Source: Myrica gale (lineage: Eukaryota; Streptophyta; Magnoliopsida; Fagales; Myricaceae). Taken from it: 64,000 bases of DNA. Both the position numbers and the translations under genes were made by a program. The number at the start of each line of letters is the position of its first letter. Within the stretch, counting starts at the first letter, position 1. Below the pieces are notes generated by a model. It saw nothing but the letters and a program-made list of their open reading frames with translations. It was not told the DNA's origin and did no database searches. Where the stretch lies: assembly GCA_963930655.1 (NCBI GenBank), contig OZ005608.1, forward strand, positions 24,763,271 to 24,827,270. Reading direction: 5' to 3'. Positions 50,390 to 62,743 of this stretch are shown one piece after another.

Positions 50390-50411
50390 ATATATATATA
50401 TATATATATAT
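50390..50411. repeat. (TA)n microsatellite
   Basis: A plain run of TA dinucleotides in AT-rich intergenic DNA. Confidence 0.9.
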
Positions 50412-50780
50412 ACTTGACCTTCCCATAACCATCTCTTTTGCATCAGATTTAGAGATGTAGACGCAAAAAGTAACATATTAATTAACTCGATTGACAATAG
50501 TGCTATCAAGAGCTAGCTTTTTCGAGAAAGGGTTCATGAATTGAGCAGCATATATATATATATACAGCTAGCTAGGCAAAAGGATTAACTTGTTATGTTC
50601 GAAAAATAAGAGTATATATCGATGCAATGGTTACTCTTATAATTGAGAGAGCTTCTCAAACATTTAGGAGACCAATTTAGCATCAATTTACCGGGTAAAT
50701 TGATCATTAATTATGGTCTTCAAAGGCTTGAAAGTTTGTATAAGCGCTGCTAAGATTTGTAAAGAGTGAGAATCACAAAA

Positions 50781-52089
50781 GAAAGTGTGTGACATGTAAA
50801 TGATCATGATCTGGAATTACCTCAACTTAATTTATGGTTGTGGGTACGAAAATTTACTTAATGATGTCTGTCCTTATTTTGTTTCAGGTTTTTTCCTGAG
50901 AAAAGTATTCTAATTTATAGAAATTCAATATATAAGAAATAATGAAAGTAGTGTGTTTCCGGGCATAATTAATTAGTCAAGTAAAGTATTAGTCTCTACA
51001 ATTAATTAATACACGTACGCCACATAGCATTCCCCATTCTCTTCCCAATGTAAGTTTTCACAATGGTCGACTGCGTAAGTACTTCTTCCCAACAGTACAT
51101 ATAGGAACCGCAAAGACATGCGCAAAATGCATTTTGTGTGACTGATTCAAAGAGGGTCTTTCCTCTGCTCTTAATGTTTAATTTGCACCTACTTATAATT
51201 TTTGCATATAATTATTCCCACATGTAGATGCCTTCCTGCCCATTTTTCTGCCAACTACTATGTTTTTTAAAGATTTATAACATGTACGTGGATCTCACGC
51301 TCTTGGCTTTGGGCTCCATTTCCGGCTGTCTCGGTTGCTGTTTCGGCTTTTCCGCTCTTCAATGGTGGTGCTGCTTCAGTCTATGTTGTGTTTTGGTCGT
51401 ATTTTATTTTCTGTGTTTTGGTTGTTTTTTGTTGATTTTTCGGCCCCAGCCGTGAGTTCTGATCCCTTGTGGATCTTTTCAGCCCTTGTGTAGACTTGGG
51501 TACCGGGCTGTTGTGCTTTCTTTCCTAACATCTTTAGGTCCTGGTAGCTGTGTCTACCGAGTCCGGCCGCCGCTTCCTCTGCTTTGCATAGAGCATATAG
51601 CGGTTATAACCGATCCTTTATAGGATCCCGCTGGTGTATTTTCGTCTGGTTGTTGTTTTTCGGCTCCTCTTTGAAGCATGATTAAGAAAAGAAAAGAGCA
51701 CTAACAAATATATTCTAAATTATTATGTCTCGAAACATAATTTATAACTGAAAACATTGGTACATCCTTGGTGAATACGGTCTGCTTCTAGAGGTGATCA
51801 GTCTCCTAGGCAATCAACCATGATCATTAGCAATGAGCTTTCCTTTTCATCTTTCCATATGGTACTTCACAGTGCATATCTCCATGTAGGATGGAATCTT
51901 CACAATTTCTTTGTTGTATTTGCTCATTGATGGATATATATATACTTGGAATGCAAACAAAAAGACCTCTTAAAGTACAGTTCTTTCAATTTACTGCAGA
52001 AGTTGTGGTTCTCAATAGTTGGAGATAATTGAAAGCAAAGTGCGCCTTAATTCCATCATATACAATCAACCTTTCACACGATTTTGATC

Positions 52090-52094
<5 letters not shown>
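50781..52094. other. Intergenic DNA including a GC-richer retroelement-like block
   Basis: AT-rich with no supported gene. The block 51290-51690 is richer in G and C, ends in an A/G-rich stretch (AAGAAAAGAAAAG) and contains ATCCCGCT like the element at 47683-48360. It may be a related non-LTR fragment. Open frames here are short and without family likeness. Confidence 0.35.

Positions 52095-52142
<48 letters not shown>
52095..52142. repeat. (GA)24 microsatellite
   Basis: An uninterrupted GA run about 40 bp downstream of the stop codon of the VUP-like gene, on its 3' side. Confidence 0.97.
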
Positions 52143-52146
<4 letters not shown>

Positions 52147-52182
52147 AAAATAGAGTATTGATGAACGATGATTAAACTGGAG

Positions 52183-52979
52183 TCATCCAAGAAAATGTAT
52201 TATCGAAGATAAAGGAACTAAGCAAAGGCCACTCTTCTTCAGTTCTGTGCGGTCGCTATCTCGTCCAGTAAGACCCACTTCAGTTCTCTCATCTATCTGT
52301 CTCGAAACACTTCCTTTCTCCTGCAAAAACAAAATGTAGAAGCGCATTGTCACGTAATATACAAAATATTCACCCTGAAAACCAACACCGAAAACAGGCG
52401 CATAACACAGGAAACAAGCCATGGCCCATGGAAAAGAACTAAGGGGAAAACTGAAAGAATCCAAAGATACCTGAGACATTTCTCCATTATCCCCCAGCTT
52501 AGCTTTTATATCCATTTCATTCAGGTCACAAACCTATTGAAACAGTGGCCAAAAAGTAATTAAAAGAACAATTACTACCACTAATATCAAAGAATGCGTC
52601 TTTGAAAAACAAGAGAATAAAACAATTATCAGAAAAGTCTTACCTCCGGACTATTGAGAGGAGAACTAGCGGTATCCTCTAAAGCATCATCAACCAAAGC
52701 TGCTGCTGCTTTCCTCTTCTTGAAGCCTAATCTTTTACTGCTTTTGACCACAGACAAGCTCCCACCTCGGTGACTACTGTTGGACGTTTTTCCGGCCAAC
52801 GAGGCAGCATCGGAAACAAGGGAAGAGCTTTCAAAACCCGAAGAGCAATTACTGTGTTCAATTTTGTTTCCGAGAGAGAAATCCTCAAAGTACGTAGTCC
52901 AACCACTCTCCTCCGCAGACTCAGAGGTCCTTTGATGGGAAGAGAGGGCTTCACTCTGAGAGTTCATTGAGTTTTCCAT
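52183..52979 (-). CDS. Vascular-related unknown protein (VUP1-like), 3 exons
   Basis: A small plant-specific protein. Minus-strand exons 52644-52979, 52471-52533 and 52183-52320 give 178 residues plus stop; all junctions are phase 0 with GT-AG sites. The N-terminal part has SAEESGWTTYFEDFSLG and SSSLVSDAAS, the conserved block I associate with the VUP family, followed by a basic patch (SSKRLGFKKRKAAAAL). The C-terminus has ELKKSGLCLVPLSSIIHFLG, matching the conserved family end. VUP1 in Arabidopsis is linked to vascular tissue and hormone-related growth; the biochemical role is unknown. No signal peptide or membrane segment is seen; the basic patch could act in nuclear import (inference). Met5 is a possible alternative start. 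Confidence 0.85.
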
Positions 52980-53815
52980 CCAAAGAGAAAGAGAAGTTGA
53001 AAGAAAAGGATAAATGAGGTCTGATGGCCAGCATGGGAGAAGCCCACTTGGGAATTAGCATATATATAAATAGCAGAGAGAAGAATATTAGAATAAATTA
53101 TTGAGAATGGTGAAGCATACGAGTATAGAATATTGGTGTGGGTAGATATATAGGAGGTTGGGAAGTAAAACATAGATGCCGTGGAGAGAGAGAGAGAGAA
53201 TTGAAATTGTGATGCAATATTAATAGATTCGCCACCAACAGAGATTTTGCCTAAATGTTTGTATTGTGGGTACCAATTACCTTCCCAGTTCGAATTAAGT
53301 GACTTTGGACCAGGAAAACATGGTCATCTTATATATTCATGTCGGGAGAAACTTGTTACTTCTCCTTTACATATTCCATACGAAATCCACTTGTTTCACA
53401 ATTATCTAGGTTGCAGATTTATCTGTTCTTTTCCGACAATATACTATTCTGAGAACTTGTCAGGACCATGACCAGTACTAGCTACTTTGCCGTATGAACC
53501 ACGGCCCCATGCCTACGAAAGGACGTTGGTTAATTTTTGTTTTTGGCAACTCATGAACGGTGATACATCCTTTCTTCTCTCCCTAAAAAATAAGAGCCTC
53601 ATCTTGTTTATAATTAGCAACGCCCCTACCCACTAGAATTTTTACATTTATGTACAGTTCTACCAATTAGGCACAATTAAATATTATTGACAAAAAAATT
53701 CTATAAAAACCATTTTAGATGTCTTTATGAATTGGACTGGATAACATGCACTATTTTACTTTGTGGAATTAGCTAGGCTATATTATACTACCAACCATTC
53801 AACCCAAGTTTACCC

Positions 53816-54205
53816 TTATAGCCATCTACCCCACCCGGCCCCCAAGTCGTTCAAAAGGACTGGAGTACTGAAGAGAAGGGACTGATCCAATGTCTGGATC
53901 CATTCAATCTTTTTCACTTTCAGGACAATATAACGCCTGTTCGACTCGGCCAGCCAATGGGATTGGAATTCAATCCACTGGGGTTCAAGATTTGTGTCAG
54001 TACTGTTTGCTCTAAAGTTCCTTTCAGCCATCGAAACACCTTTTAGATCAAGTTGCCGTTGATCCCACGACGCATCGAAGAACGATTTTACATTGATTGT
54101 TAATTTCGGTACTACCTCGTGACCAAAGAGAAATTGCTTTTGGTCACCACGTACATTCCACCTTTTTTTCGGGGCCATCCGTTGAAAACAAACACACGGC
54201 CCCAT
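53816..54205 (-). CDS. Unrecognised 129-codon ORF in GC-richer DNA
   Basis: An uninterrupted frame starting MGPCVCFQRMAPKKRWNVRG and containing DASWDQRQLDLKGVSMAERN and WIEFQSHWLAESNRRY. Base composition is clearly richer in G and C than the neighbouring AT-rich DNA. I recognise no family. The sequence could be an exon of an unknown gene, a transposon relic or an organelle-derived insertion. It is listed for its length and composition, not because a gene is shown. Confidence 0.3.
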   Translation of the reverse strand: MGPCVCFQRMAPKKRWNVRGDQKQFLFGHEVVPKLTINVKSFFDASWDQRQLDLKGVSMAERNFRANSTDTNLEPQWIEFQSHWLAESNRRYIVLKVKKIEWIQTLDQSLLFSTPVLLNDLGAGWGRWL

Positions 54206-57200
54206 CTAGGGATGGAATATTAATCTATTGAGACAATTGACTTCGACTGGAACAAGACATAACATAAGAGTAGAAAATTAAAGCGTTTCTGGAAAATAAA
54301 AGTAGCTTGCGGCTTATAAGGCTATTGTTTCCTACTTGTTTAATGGCCTTGATTCGGTACCATCCGATTTTTTTTTATATAGTGTGGCCGTCCAATATTA
54401 CCTCATATTGGGTTGCACTATGAGTGGTTTGATATTTTTTTAATCTGCAGAACAACTCTTAGGATATATATATATATACATATGCCATTCATGAATTTGG
54501 AACATTAAAGAAGTATACCCTATTCCCTGTTTGATGACGTACGAAAATATTTGGTTTAGCGGCATGTGCGTAAGAGGTAGAAAATAAAGCAAATTAAGAC
54601 AGGAAAGTTCTAACTTCAAAGGCAAGAAAATTCAATTTAGAACGTATCTTTATAGTTCTATTTCACTGAGCTTTACGTATGCTGCAGATAAATTAGTATA
54701 TGCCGAAAATGATATCAATCGATCTTGTTCTCAAATATTGTACCAATAATTAATAAAGTTATATATATACGTTTCGAATATGTAAGAAATGGCCGTCGGG
54801 GAAGGGGAATCATGAGTACAGTGCTGAGGGATACTTTTAACCATAGGGATATATTGGAGGTGCCATGAACAATTAATGGCCTAGCTAGCTATATAGTACA
54901 AAAGATTTGAAGCTTCAATTTATTTCATAATTAACTTCTTTATGCATTCTCCAGTTAATGCTTTGCAAAGGATCTTTTGGTTCGTGTGGTAGCTAGCTAG
55001 CTAGTTGAGTACTGTGCTCTTTCGAAGGGAATAAATATATATAATTGCGGCAGTTGGGGCGACTAATTCTCACCTGGGTAGATGTGGTTCCAAGTGCTCT
55101 GGTGGGGCTTACCGTGACGTTGTGTTAGCAGTTGGGAATCTTTGGTGCATAATTCATTGAATTATTGAACCCCCCGTGGAGAAACAGATTGATGATCATT
55201 AGTGCTTCTTCCGACACTTCAGTTTTCAGTCAATTCACTGATTTAACAAGCTGAAAGAACAGACGGAAAAGAATGGCTGGAAAGTCTATGACGCGCATGC
55301 GAGGTGATCAAAACCTTATTCCAAATTAGTGATAGCGTGAATCATGGAGCTTAAAATTAGTTTCGTGTCACTCTTATACCAATAATACAATCGATATACG
55401 TTGACCTACCTTATCTGTTTTATATATAATCCATTTGATCAAGAGAACAAACTGGAACCTACTCCCTCGGAGCAAAGAAATAAACACGAACTGGAACATA
55501 TTTTCCGATCCATATCTACATAGAACTATGCAACAAAAACACACATGCAAATACTAAATAACTTGTGATCAGTTGCATGATTAGACGTGTTCTGAAGTAC
55601 AGTTAAACATAAAACACATGAGCTAGAAAGCAAAGATATATATGATCTCTCAGTGCTCTTCATGTTTATTGTTCTTCCTTATCCAATAGAAAGGAATTAA
55701 GGAGAATACTTCTATATATAATCTCTATTTGTCAAACATTCGTTGTCGCTATCTGCTGCTATCTGCATTATTTTGGAACTCGTATATATTGAGGGATTTC
55801 GTCCAAATATTGCAGGCGGAGAATAGAAATTACGAAAATATGCAGCCTCATTCACTTATATATATATATATATATTAATATGATCACATTTCCATTATGA
55901 GAACTACAGGCCGCAAACTAGCTAAGACGTGCAAAAATATTCATCGAGGGCATCTATATAGAATATGATCGAATTAATGCAGTTTTAGGGAATGACATGA
56001 GTTTTTGAAATTGTAAGACGAAATTCACCAAAGTATACTAATATATATCTATTGCTAATTAACCATCATTAATCTTGTAATTTTCTTATTTATCTATCCA
56101 TTGCCTGAATCTTCTACGTATATAATCACATCTAATCCCCTAAACATCAAATTTCCATGACTCTGAAGCCTATATTATTAGATTATGAAAGAAGTACCAT
56201 CTTTCAGGCATTAATATATCATTATATATTGACTTTTCACCAGCCTTCTGACATTCTTAGCTAGAAGATTTAGGAAGATTTTCTTCTGATAAAGAATATG
56301 CCTAATAACACGTAGGTGTCAAATGAGGCTTAATTAAACTGCCAACTCGTCTCATATTGTATATTTTTTGGGGTATATATAGAAGACATATTCACCCACA
56401 AGGAATTAAACCTAATATTGCAAGTCAAACATCAAGTCACTCATATATCTTAAGATAGATCTTAACCTAAAAATGGGTGACTTAAATGGCCCCTGGACTA
56501 TGTGGGTGAGAGTACAATAATTTTAAGTTCCTTGTCAGAGATCGGGAAATTATATATACCTGAGAGAGGGTTCTGGGCCGTCTAAGTTGTAAAGGCATGG
56601 AGAAGGGAATAGAGACCACTATTTAGTGGGGTCCAACCTATCTAAAATGATTCCCCAAGATATCTCATTTAATTAAATTTGGGTCAAAATTAATTTTTAT
56701 ATATATTCATTTTCAAATTAAGAATATGTTATCTAAATATCATAGATTTTGGTCTTGGTTAGAGGCATGGCTCTTTCAAAGTTTCAATCATCATTATCAG
56801 TCCTAAATTAATACTATAGGAAAGAGATGGAACATTGGCATTCATTATACACGTGCGCTCTACCTCTTGCCGGCACATATGCCACCACATGCGGATCAGT
56901 TGTAGGTAGATCACAATTGTAAGTCACTTTTTATGGCATCCTATACAGCTTCTATCAAAATCAATCTATTCTTAAGGCAATTATATATATATAACACGAA
57001 TATTGGATATAACTAGAAGAATGTTTTACTTGGTAAATTCCCATTGTTCACAAGAATTAAAAAATAAAATTGGGGAAGTTCATAACTTATATTATACCTT
57101 CCCTGAATGGTATATTTTATCCCAAAATAATTTAGTATCTTTTGAGCGATATTGTTTTCAATAACATTCATATTTAGAAGTCTAGATTCAATATTGTTAT

Positions 57201-58250
57201 AAGAATAAATTAAAGATCTTGTATTATAACTCGGTACCATTTTAATGGGTCTCATTTATGACTAGATTTCTCCATTTTGTTGAGAGAAGACTGAGTAGTA
57301 TTTGGTTAAGAATCTAAAAGTCGATCTGCATAATCCTCTAGATTTAAGGATGTGTATTCTTCAGGGAAAGCTAACCAGTTTAATTTGCCGACAGATTCTC
57401 ATGAAATTCTTCGAACTTTTTCATTTATACATACAAGATCCATGAAGCATTATCAATGTAATAAAGCTGGGATCTTGAGTTCCCTGCATCATATACTTGT
57501 ACTGTCCTTCATTACAAAAGTTCTACCCGTAGCGTGCTTTCTCTGCAGCATTTCTTCAAGAAAAACTTAGTCCACAAACTGAATTACTGAAAAATATCAT
57601 CCATCATGGCATGGCAAGGCCATGATACCAGACGTAATTACATATGTCTAAGGTGGTACGTACCTTAACGATACGAACGTATGATCGATCTAGGGTTTTC
57701 TCCTACAGGATTGTACATCTAGAGATATATGTAAAAGTACGGGCCATGCATGGTCCCATACATGTACAGTACTGCACAATACATGACTTGCTGAAATAGA
57801 ATTGTCAATATGATTGAGTCCAATAAATGTGCGGCATAAAGTCATGGTTCCCCGTCAAAGATGAAAGATGTGTTGAGCTAACATATGAAGTACATGGAGC
57901 TAGCACATGCATGCACACACCCAGTTTATATATGCCAGTGGCAGCTTGTTCATTGGATGCATATCAGAATGCTAGCTATATATCTTATACATAATGCTAT
58001 CCACTGCGGTTTAGAGTGACCAACAGTACAATTTCTATTTGGGGGACAAGAAAACAAAATTTCATGTTCCATTAATATCCATAGCCACCCCTGGCATGTA
58101 TTGGGTTTTAGCTCGAGAAAGTACTTGAGATGCATGTATGCAATAGTACTTGCAAGTGGTCCTTATGTAACTCAATAATATTGTACCATAAATATCATAG
58201 TACAATATGATGTTAATTAGGTGGGGTACTCGAATTGAAATAATATATAT
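54206..58250. other. Long AT-rich intergenic region
   Basis: No gene is supported. It includes TA-rich microsatellites (for example 55857-55876) and many short words such as TAGCTAGCTAG. I checked for common conserved plant microRNA words by eye and saw none. Confidence 0.5.
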
Positions 58251-58456
58251 GGCGTTTGTTTGTGGAAATTTTGAGATTTTGGAAATTTTGAGTATTGGGG
58301 TTTGTGAAAAAGTATAGTATTTTATAGAAAAGTGAGGAGAGAGAAGATTTAATTGAATAGTATGATATTATTTTATAATTTAATGAGGAGAGAGATATTA
58401 TTTTATGATTGTTTGGAAATGTTGAGAGTTAAAAAAATTGGGAAACAAACGCCCCC
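58251..58456. mobile_element. MITE with GGCGTTTGTTTG ends
   Basis: The left end GGCGTTTGTTTG pairs with the right end, whose reverse complement is GGGGGCGTTTGTTTCCC. The internal part is AT-rich with GTGAGGAGAGAGA-like words, also seen in the Harbinger-like MITE at 42882-43079. A target duplication was not clear, so the superfamily assignment is tentative. Confidence 0.6.
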
Positions 58457-58999
58457 AAATAGTATACGAACAATCATAAAGCCGGTTAATTAATTAAGAT
58501 CAACTAAAACCCAACAATATTGCATCATTTGCAAATTAAATTCAAAACACTTAATTAAGCAAAATCCATTCTTAATTAACTCGGCATCCCTGCAAAGACG
58601 ATGTGCATGATCAATAGGGGCTGTGGTCCGTGGAGGTTCATTTCTACTGTACTATGTGTTGAGTTGTGTTGCTTCGCGGATTGTTTTGTTATGGCTTTGG
58701 CTCTAGTAATGGAGGCTGCGCAATTTACTATTACATCCGCAATGGTTAACCAGAAGCTGGCAGCCAATTGAACGGGGAAGGCAATATATATATAGCTTTT
58801 CAAAATTTTGAGGAAATTACCTGAAAAGCCTTTTTCTTTTTCTTTTTTTGTTCCCCATCCTCCTCTGATTATATCTGAAAGTCATGATAGAATACAAAAT
58901 TTACTCCCGCTGCATCCGGGCTAGCCCAGTACTTTTAACGTTTGCACCGGGCTAGTTAGGTCGTTTCACATGCGGGTAATTGGGCTCTAGCCGTACAAC

Positions 59000-59760
59000 T
59001 GCACCCCCCCCCATTACTTAGAGAGAGAGGCTCCCCTTCTCTCAATAATCAGCTTCTTCCTCACCATCCTCCTTTTCCGCCCCTCGGGAGGAGCCCTCCC
59101 GTCTCCACTCCTGCTCACTTTCTGGTGGTCGATCTCTCCAATAAACCTCATTTCTCAATTTCTTGTAGGTTTTTTTCCGACAAAGTTCAAGCCTAAATCT
59201 CAACTCCTTTGGAGGTTTTCAGCAACCAAGATCGACATGGACGACTTCGACATCAACAGGTGCATGCATAATTATGTCCCATCCCGGAGCTGAACTGATG
59301 GCACGTGAGGTCCCACACACGTGCATGAATCTCACGCGGCCACACCTCAACCTTCCATATCTGTGCTCCGACGGTGGTCTTCGGCAAGCACGCGTTGTGG
59401 GGTTGGACTCCGCTCCTCTTGGCGGTCCTTTCACCCTCGTGTGGATCTCACGTGCTTGCACTTCAACCTTTCAGATTTGTGCTCCGACGGTGGTCTCCGG
59501 CAAGTACGTGTCGTGGGGGGCCGCATGCATCTCACTTGCTTAGCATTTTTCCCTCTTGGCTAGTTCCCGTCAGCTTCCCATCGCCGTCGGCTTTCCTTTT
59601 CCGTTGATCATTTCAATTTGCTACCCTTTATGAGTTTTCTGCCCATTGTGGGCTTGTGTAAGACCTTTTGGTCTCCTTGTTCGTTAATCCGTCGGCTTTT
59701 ATGGAGGGTTTGGATTGCCTTCTAGAACGTGTAACTAAGGTATTTACTTGATTATTAAAA
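59000..59760. repeat. GC-richer block with internal tandem duplication, possible retroelement fragment
   Basis: Two units of about 95 bp (near 59318-59412 and 59437-59530) share ATCTCACG, TGTGCTCCGACGGTGGTCT and CGGCAAG. Overlapping open frames in three phases are a by-product of this repetition. It may belong with the blocks at 47683 and 51290. Confidence 0.4.
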
Positions 59761-60922
59761 AGTGAACTGTTTCAATTCTAAAATAAAAATTAAAAATTTA
59801 TTGGGCCCGCCTAGACGCTTTCCGAAAAACTGAGGCTTAGATTCTTTTGCCCGCTTATATATATTTATAATATTTGAGATAGAGGGCTTAAAAGAGGGAA
59901 CGAGTGAATAGGGGAGTGATCAGGCCAAAAAAAACAAAGAATAGGGGAGCGATTTAAAAAAAAGGAAACAAGTTGGTATATATATATATATCTGGCCACA
60001 CTGCAAATCCTGCGATTTACAATGAGAAATTAATATATGGTAAGTTTTCGAATTAATCCAACCAGACCACCTTAATTGTACTTACTTAATTAATTTCCAG
60101 ATATATTAATATTATCAAATTATAACAATCTATGTGATGTAATACATTTACTTCATCTGGATTTTGTTGCATTTCGAAAATTAATGGAAATGAAAAGTCC
60201 AATCTGAGATTAACAATCTAATCCTATTTTTTAGGTTAATTGGAAAAATTATATTGTGGCTAATCGCTTTGTTTAGGATTTAAACCATATGTTCAAGTGA
60301 GAGAACCGGCCGCTAAAAGAAAACACAAATTAAAAAGTAAATAGGACACAAAGAATATTACACGTGTCAAATTTAAATTAGGTCTCACGAAAATTCCGTG
60401 CCCTAGACTGGTTACAATACCATTTCTCCAGAATCATCTTTAACCTGAGGCCCGCACTCTCATGAAGTAAGCAAATTAAAGTGGGCGACAAAATTAAATC
60501 TAAATCCATGTAAGGCCACTGAAAGGCTACCAATGGCAGCATAGCAAACAGCCGCGTAGGCCTCATGTGTCTTTCGCCTGGCGCAGCAGTCAATCCCACC
60601 AGTGCATGCAGTCTCCACACCATGACTATATCTACCCCAATTGCCAAACCCTCCTTGATATGAACGAGGGAGAAAGAGAGAAAAAGAGATTCCAGTTACA
60701 TCGTATCTTTTTCATCCGAATGTACAGATCATCTCACATGAAGTTTTCTTGATTTTCTCTCCTTTTTTCTTTTTCTTTAATATGCTGTATGTTTAATCTT
60801 TATGCATTTTTGTTAGTGTTTTCTTGATGGGCATGTTTCCATTCTTTTTCTTTTGCTCTTTAATTCAGTTTAGAGTGATTTGTGCTGTTTTATTCAAGAG
60901 ATGATAATCCAGAAACCTGTTT
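59761..60922. other. Intergenic DNA upstream of the HD-Zip IV-like gene
   Basis: AT-rich; likely holds the promoter and leader of the downstream gene. A pyrimidine-rich stretch is at about 60750-60860. TGTCACAG just before 60931 could be a splice acceptor of a leader intron, in which case translation might start at the ATG at 60938. Confidence 0.4.
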
Positions 60923-62697
60923 ATGTCACAGCTGAATATGGATGGAGTTGGGCCCTCCCGGAAAGGCACTCCTAAGTCCGGTAACCGTACCCGGAAGATC
61001 GAGAACAGCAACCGCGTGAAATTGACGGGGCATGAGATCTTTGACAACGATGGGGGTGATGCTAACATCGACAGGATTAACCACCGACTCAAAGCTCTGA
61101 AGTAGGCTTTTAAAGTCTATGAAGATGGAGACTACAAACATGCATTTGCTCAATTCTATTTTTTATAATAGTTTTTAATGAATTTCATATAACTGGAATC
61201 GATCTTGGTGCTAAAAGCTTTAGGGTTTTTGGTTTACAGTGTTGCGCAAGATGATCAGCTTCCATTTTCAGATGGGAAGAATATGGAACATGAAGGCCAA
61301 ATATGGTTTGACCCTGATGTGAATTCAAAGGTAAATGGGGCTTATAGCAGTCTTCAGGCCAAATATGGTTTGACCCTGATGTGAATTCAAAGGTAAATGG
61401 GGATTATAGCAGTCTTCAGAAAACCCTAAAACTAGAGAACCTTGATTTAACCATTTCACACTCTCATTAGTAAATGTACAGTAGAAGTACTCCCGTATTT
61501 AGACTCATGTGGTGCTCCATTCCCATTCCTGTTGTTGAGGGGGGAGGGGAACCCTAAGAATTTTCATAGTGAAGGTCATTAATCAGACAAGAAGAAAATC
61601 ATGGTAACTTTCGCAGAATCATTTTTAGCTTTTGTTAGACAAGGTGGGGTTTCTTGATCACGATGAAGGTCCCAAAAAAAAATGGTCCCTTCAACTTTCA
61701 AGAGTCCGTGTCATCATTTTCATGTATGCCTTTTGGTCTCCTCCGATTGATATGGCATATAAACCTTGTTTTCGTCTTATCTCCCATCTTGTTTTCTGTG
61801 AAAAGAGGTTTCGGATAATATGGCTGCAGATGGTGGAATTCGTACTTCATTTCGATAACTAGTTTTTAACCATATTTGTACCCTGAAAAGAAAAAAATTG
61901 TCCCAATTTCAGATAAATGGTAGTTTACAAAACTTTGAAGATGCTGGCAGATCTGCTCCAGTTACTCCTAGGTCGTGTCCGCGACAATCACCTGAAGATT
62001 ACCACTCAGAATGTGGATCAAACTCAAATGTTGGCAGCAACATTCACCGAGCAAGTGACCTTCTTATGGCCGTCTCATTGTTTTCTGAGGAAAACCAGAT
62101 GAGAATCACTGAACTTACTAATGCAGCCATGGAAGAGTTGACAAAAAAGGCCCTCGGTAGAGCACCTCTATGGAAGCTGCAAGGAGATGGAAAAACTGAG
62201 ATTCTAGATTATGCTGAATACATGCGAGAATTCAGGTATATTGATATTGCTTTGATGGAGTTAATGAAAATGGTCGAGGTGGGAGACATTCAACGTCTAC
62301 CAAGCTACAGGGATATTTGTGAGTCCTCGTTTGAAAGCGAATATTGCAAGCCGAGTTTGCCTCAGGAACCAGAACCAGAGCCTCTACATACCGAAGCTTC
62401 ACGTGAGATTGGTCGAGTTAGAATGAATCCTGCCTGTCTTGTTCAATGGGTTATGGACGTGGTAAGTTTTTGTTTTATCACGTATTGATCATGATAGACT
62501 GTTCTCTATATTATAACTATAATATCGATTCTTCTAATTGCATTTTCTTTGCCTTGTTTGATAATCAGAAACAATGGTCCATGGTGTTCTCCAACATCGT
62601 TTCAAATGCGATGATACTTGGAGTGTTATCATCAACAGGAGTGGAAGGGGACTATAATCAAACTCTGCAAGTGGTAACATGAATCTTTGTCAAATTG

Positions 62698-62743
<46 letters not shown>

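Larger units (their letters stand above)
42298..50780. repeat. Cluster of degenerate tandem repeat units, origin unknown
   Basis: Similar stretches return in the same orientation: about 42300-43660, 43820-44560, 44985-45054 with 46192-47660, 48370-49380, and weaker copies near 50030-50180 and 50340-50750. Shared words include TGTATAAAGAATGGGCAACT (42471, 44070; a close variant at 46557), GTGCTGTTTTGGCTCC-like blocks followed by GGGCAAACAGCCT, GCAACATTTTCTTGTG, and AGCTGCAAAAAGCT. Units are interrupted by later transposons. Frames are broken in all copies; a weak protein likeness between copies is visible but I recognise no family. They may be decayed tandem genes. Confidence 0.65.

Noticed and set aside
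58576..58803. 75-codon minus-strand ORF with hydrophobic start
   Set aside because: No splice context, no known domain; length is expected by chance.
59219..59607. Four overlapping ORFs of 77-89 codons
   Set aside because: They arise from the GC-rich tandem duplication; no family likeness and mutually exclusive frames.
61632..61862. 76-codon ORF in the HD-Zip IV-like intron, considered as the missing homeodomain exon
   Set aside because: No homeodomain helix or WFQN motif and no suitable splice sites in phase.
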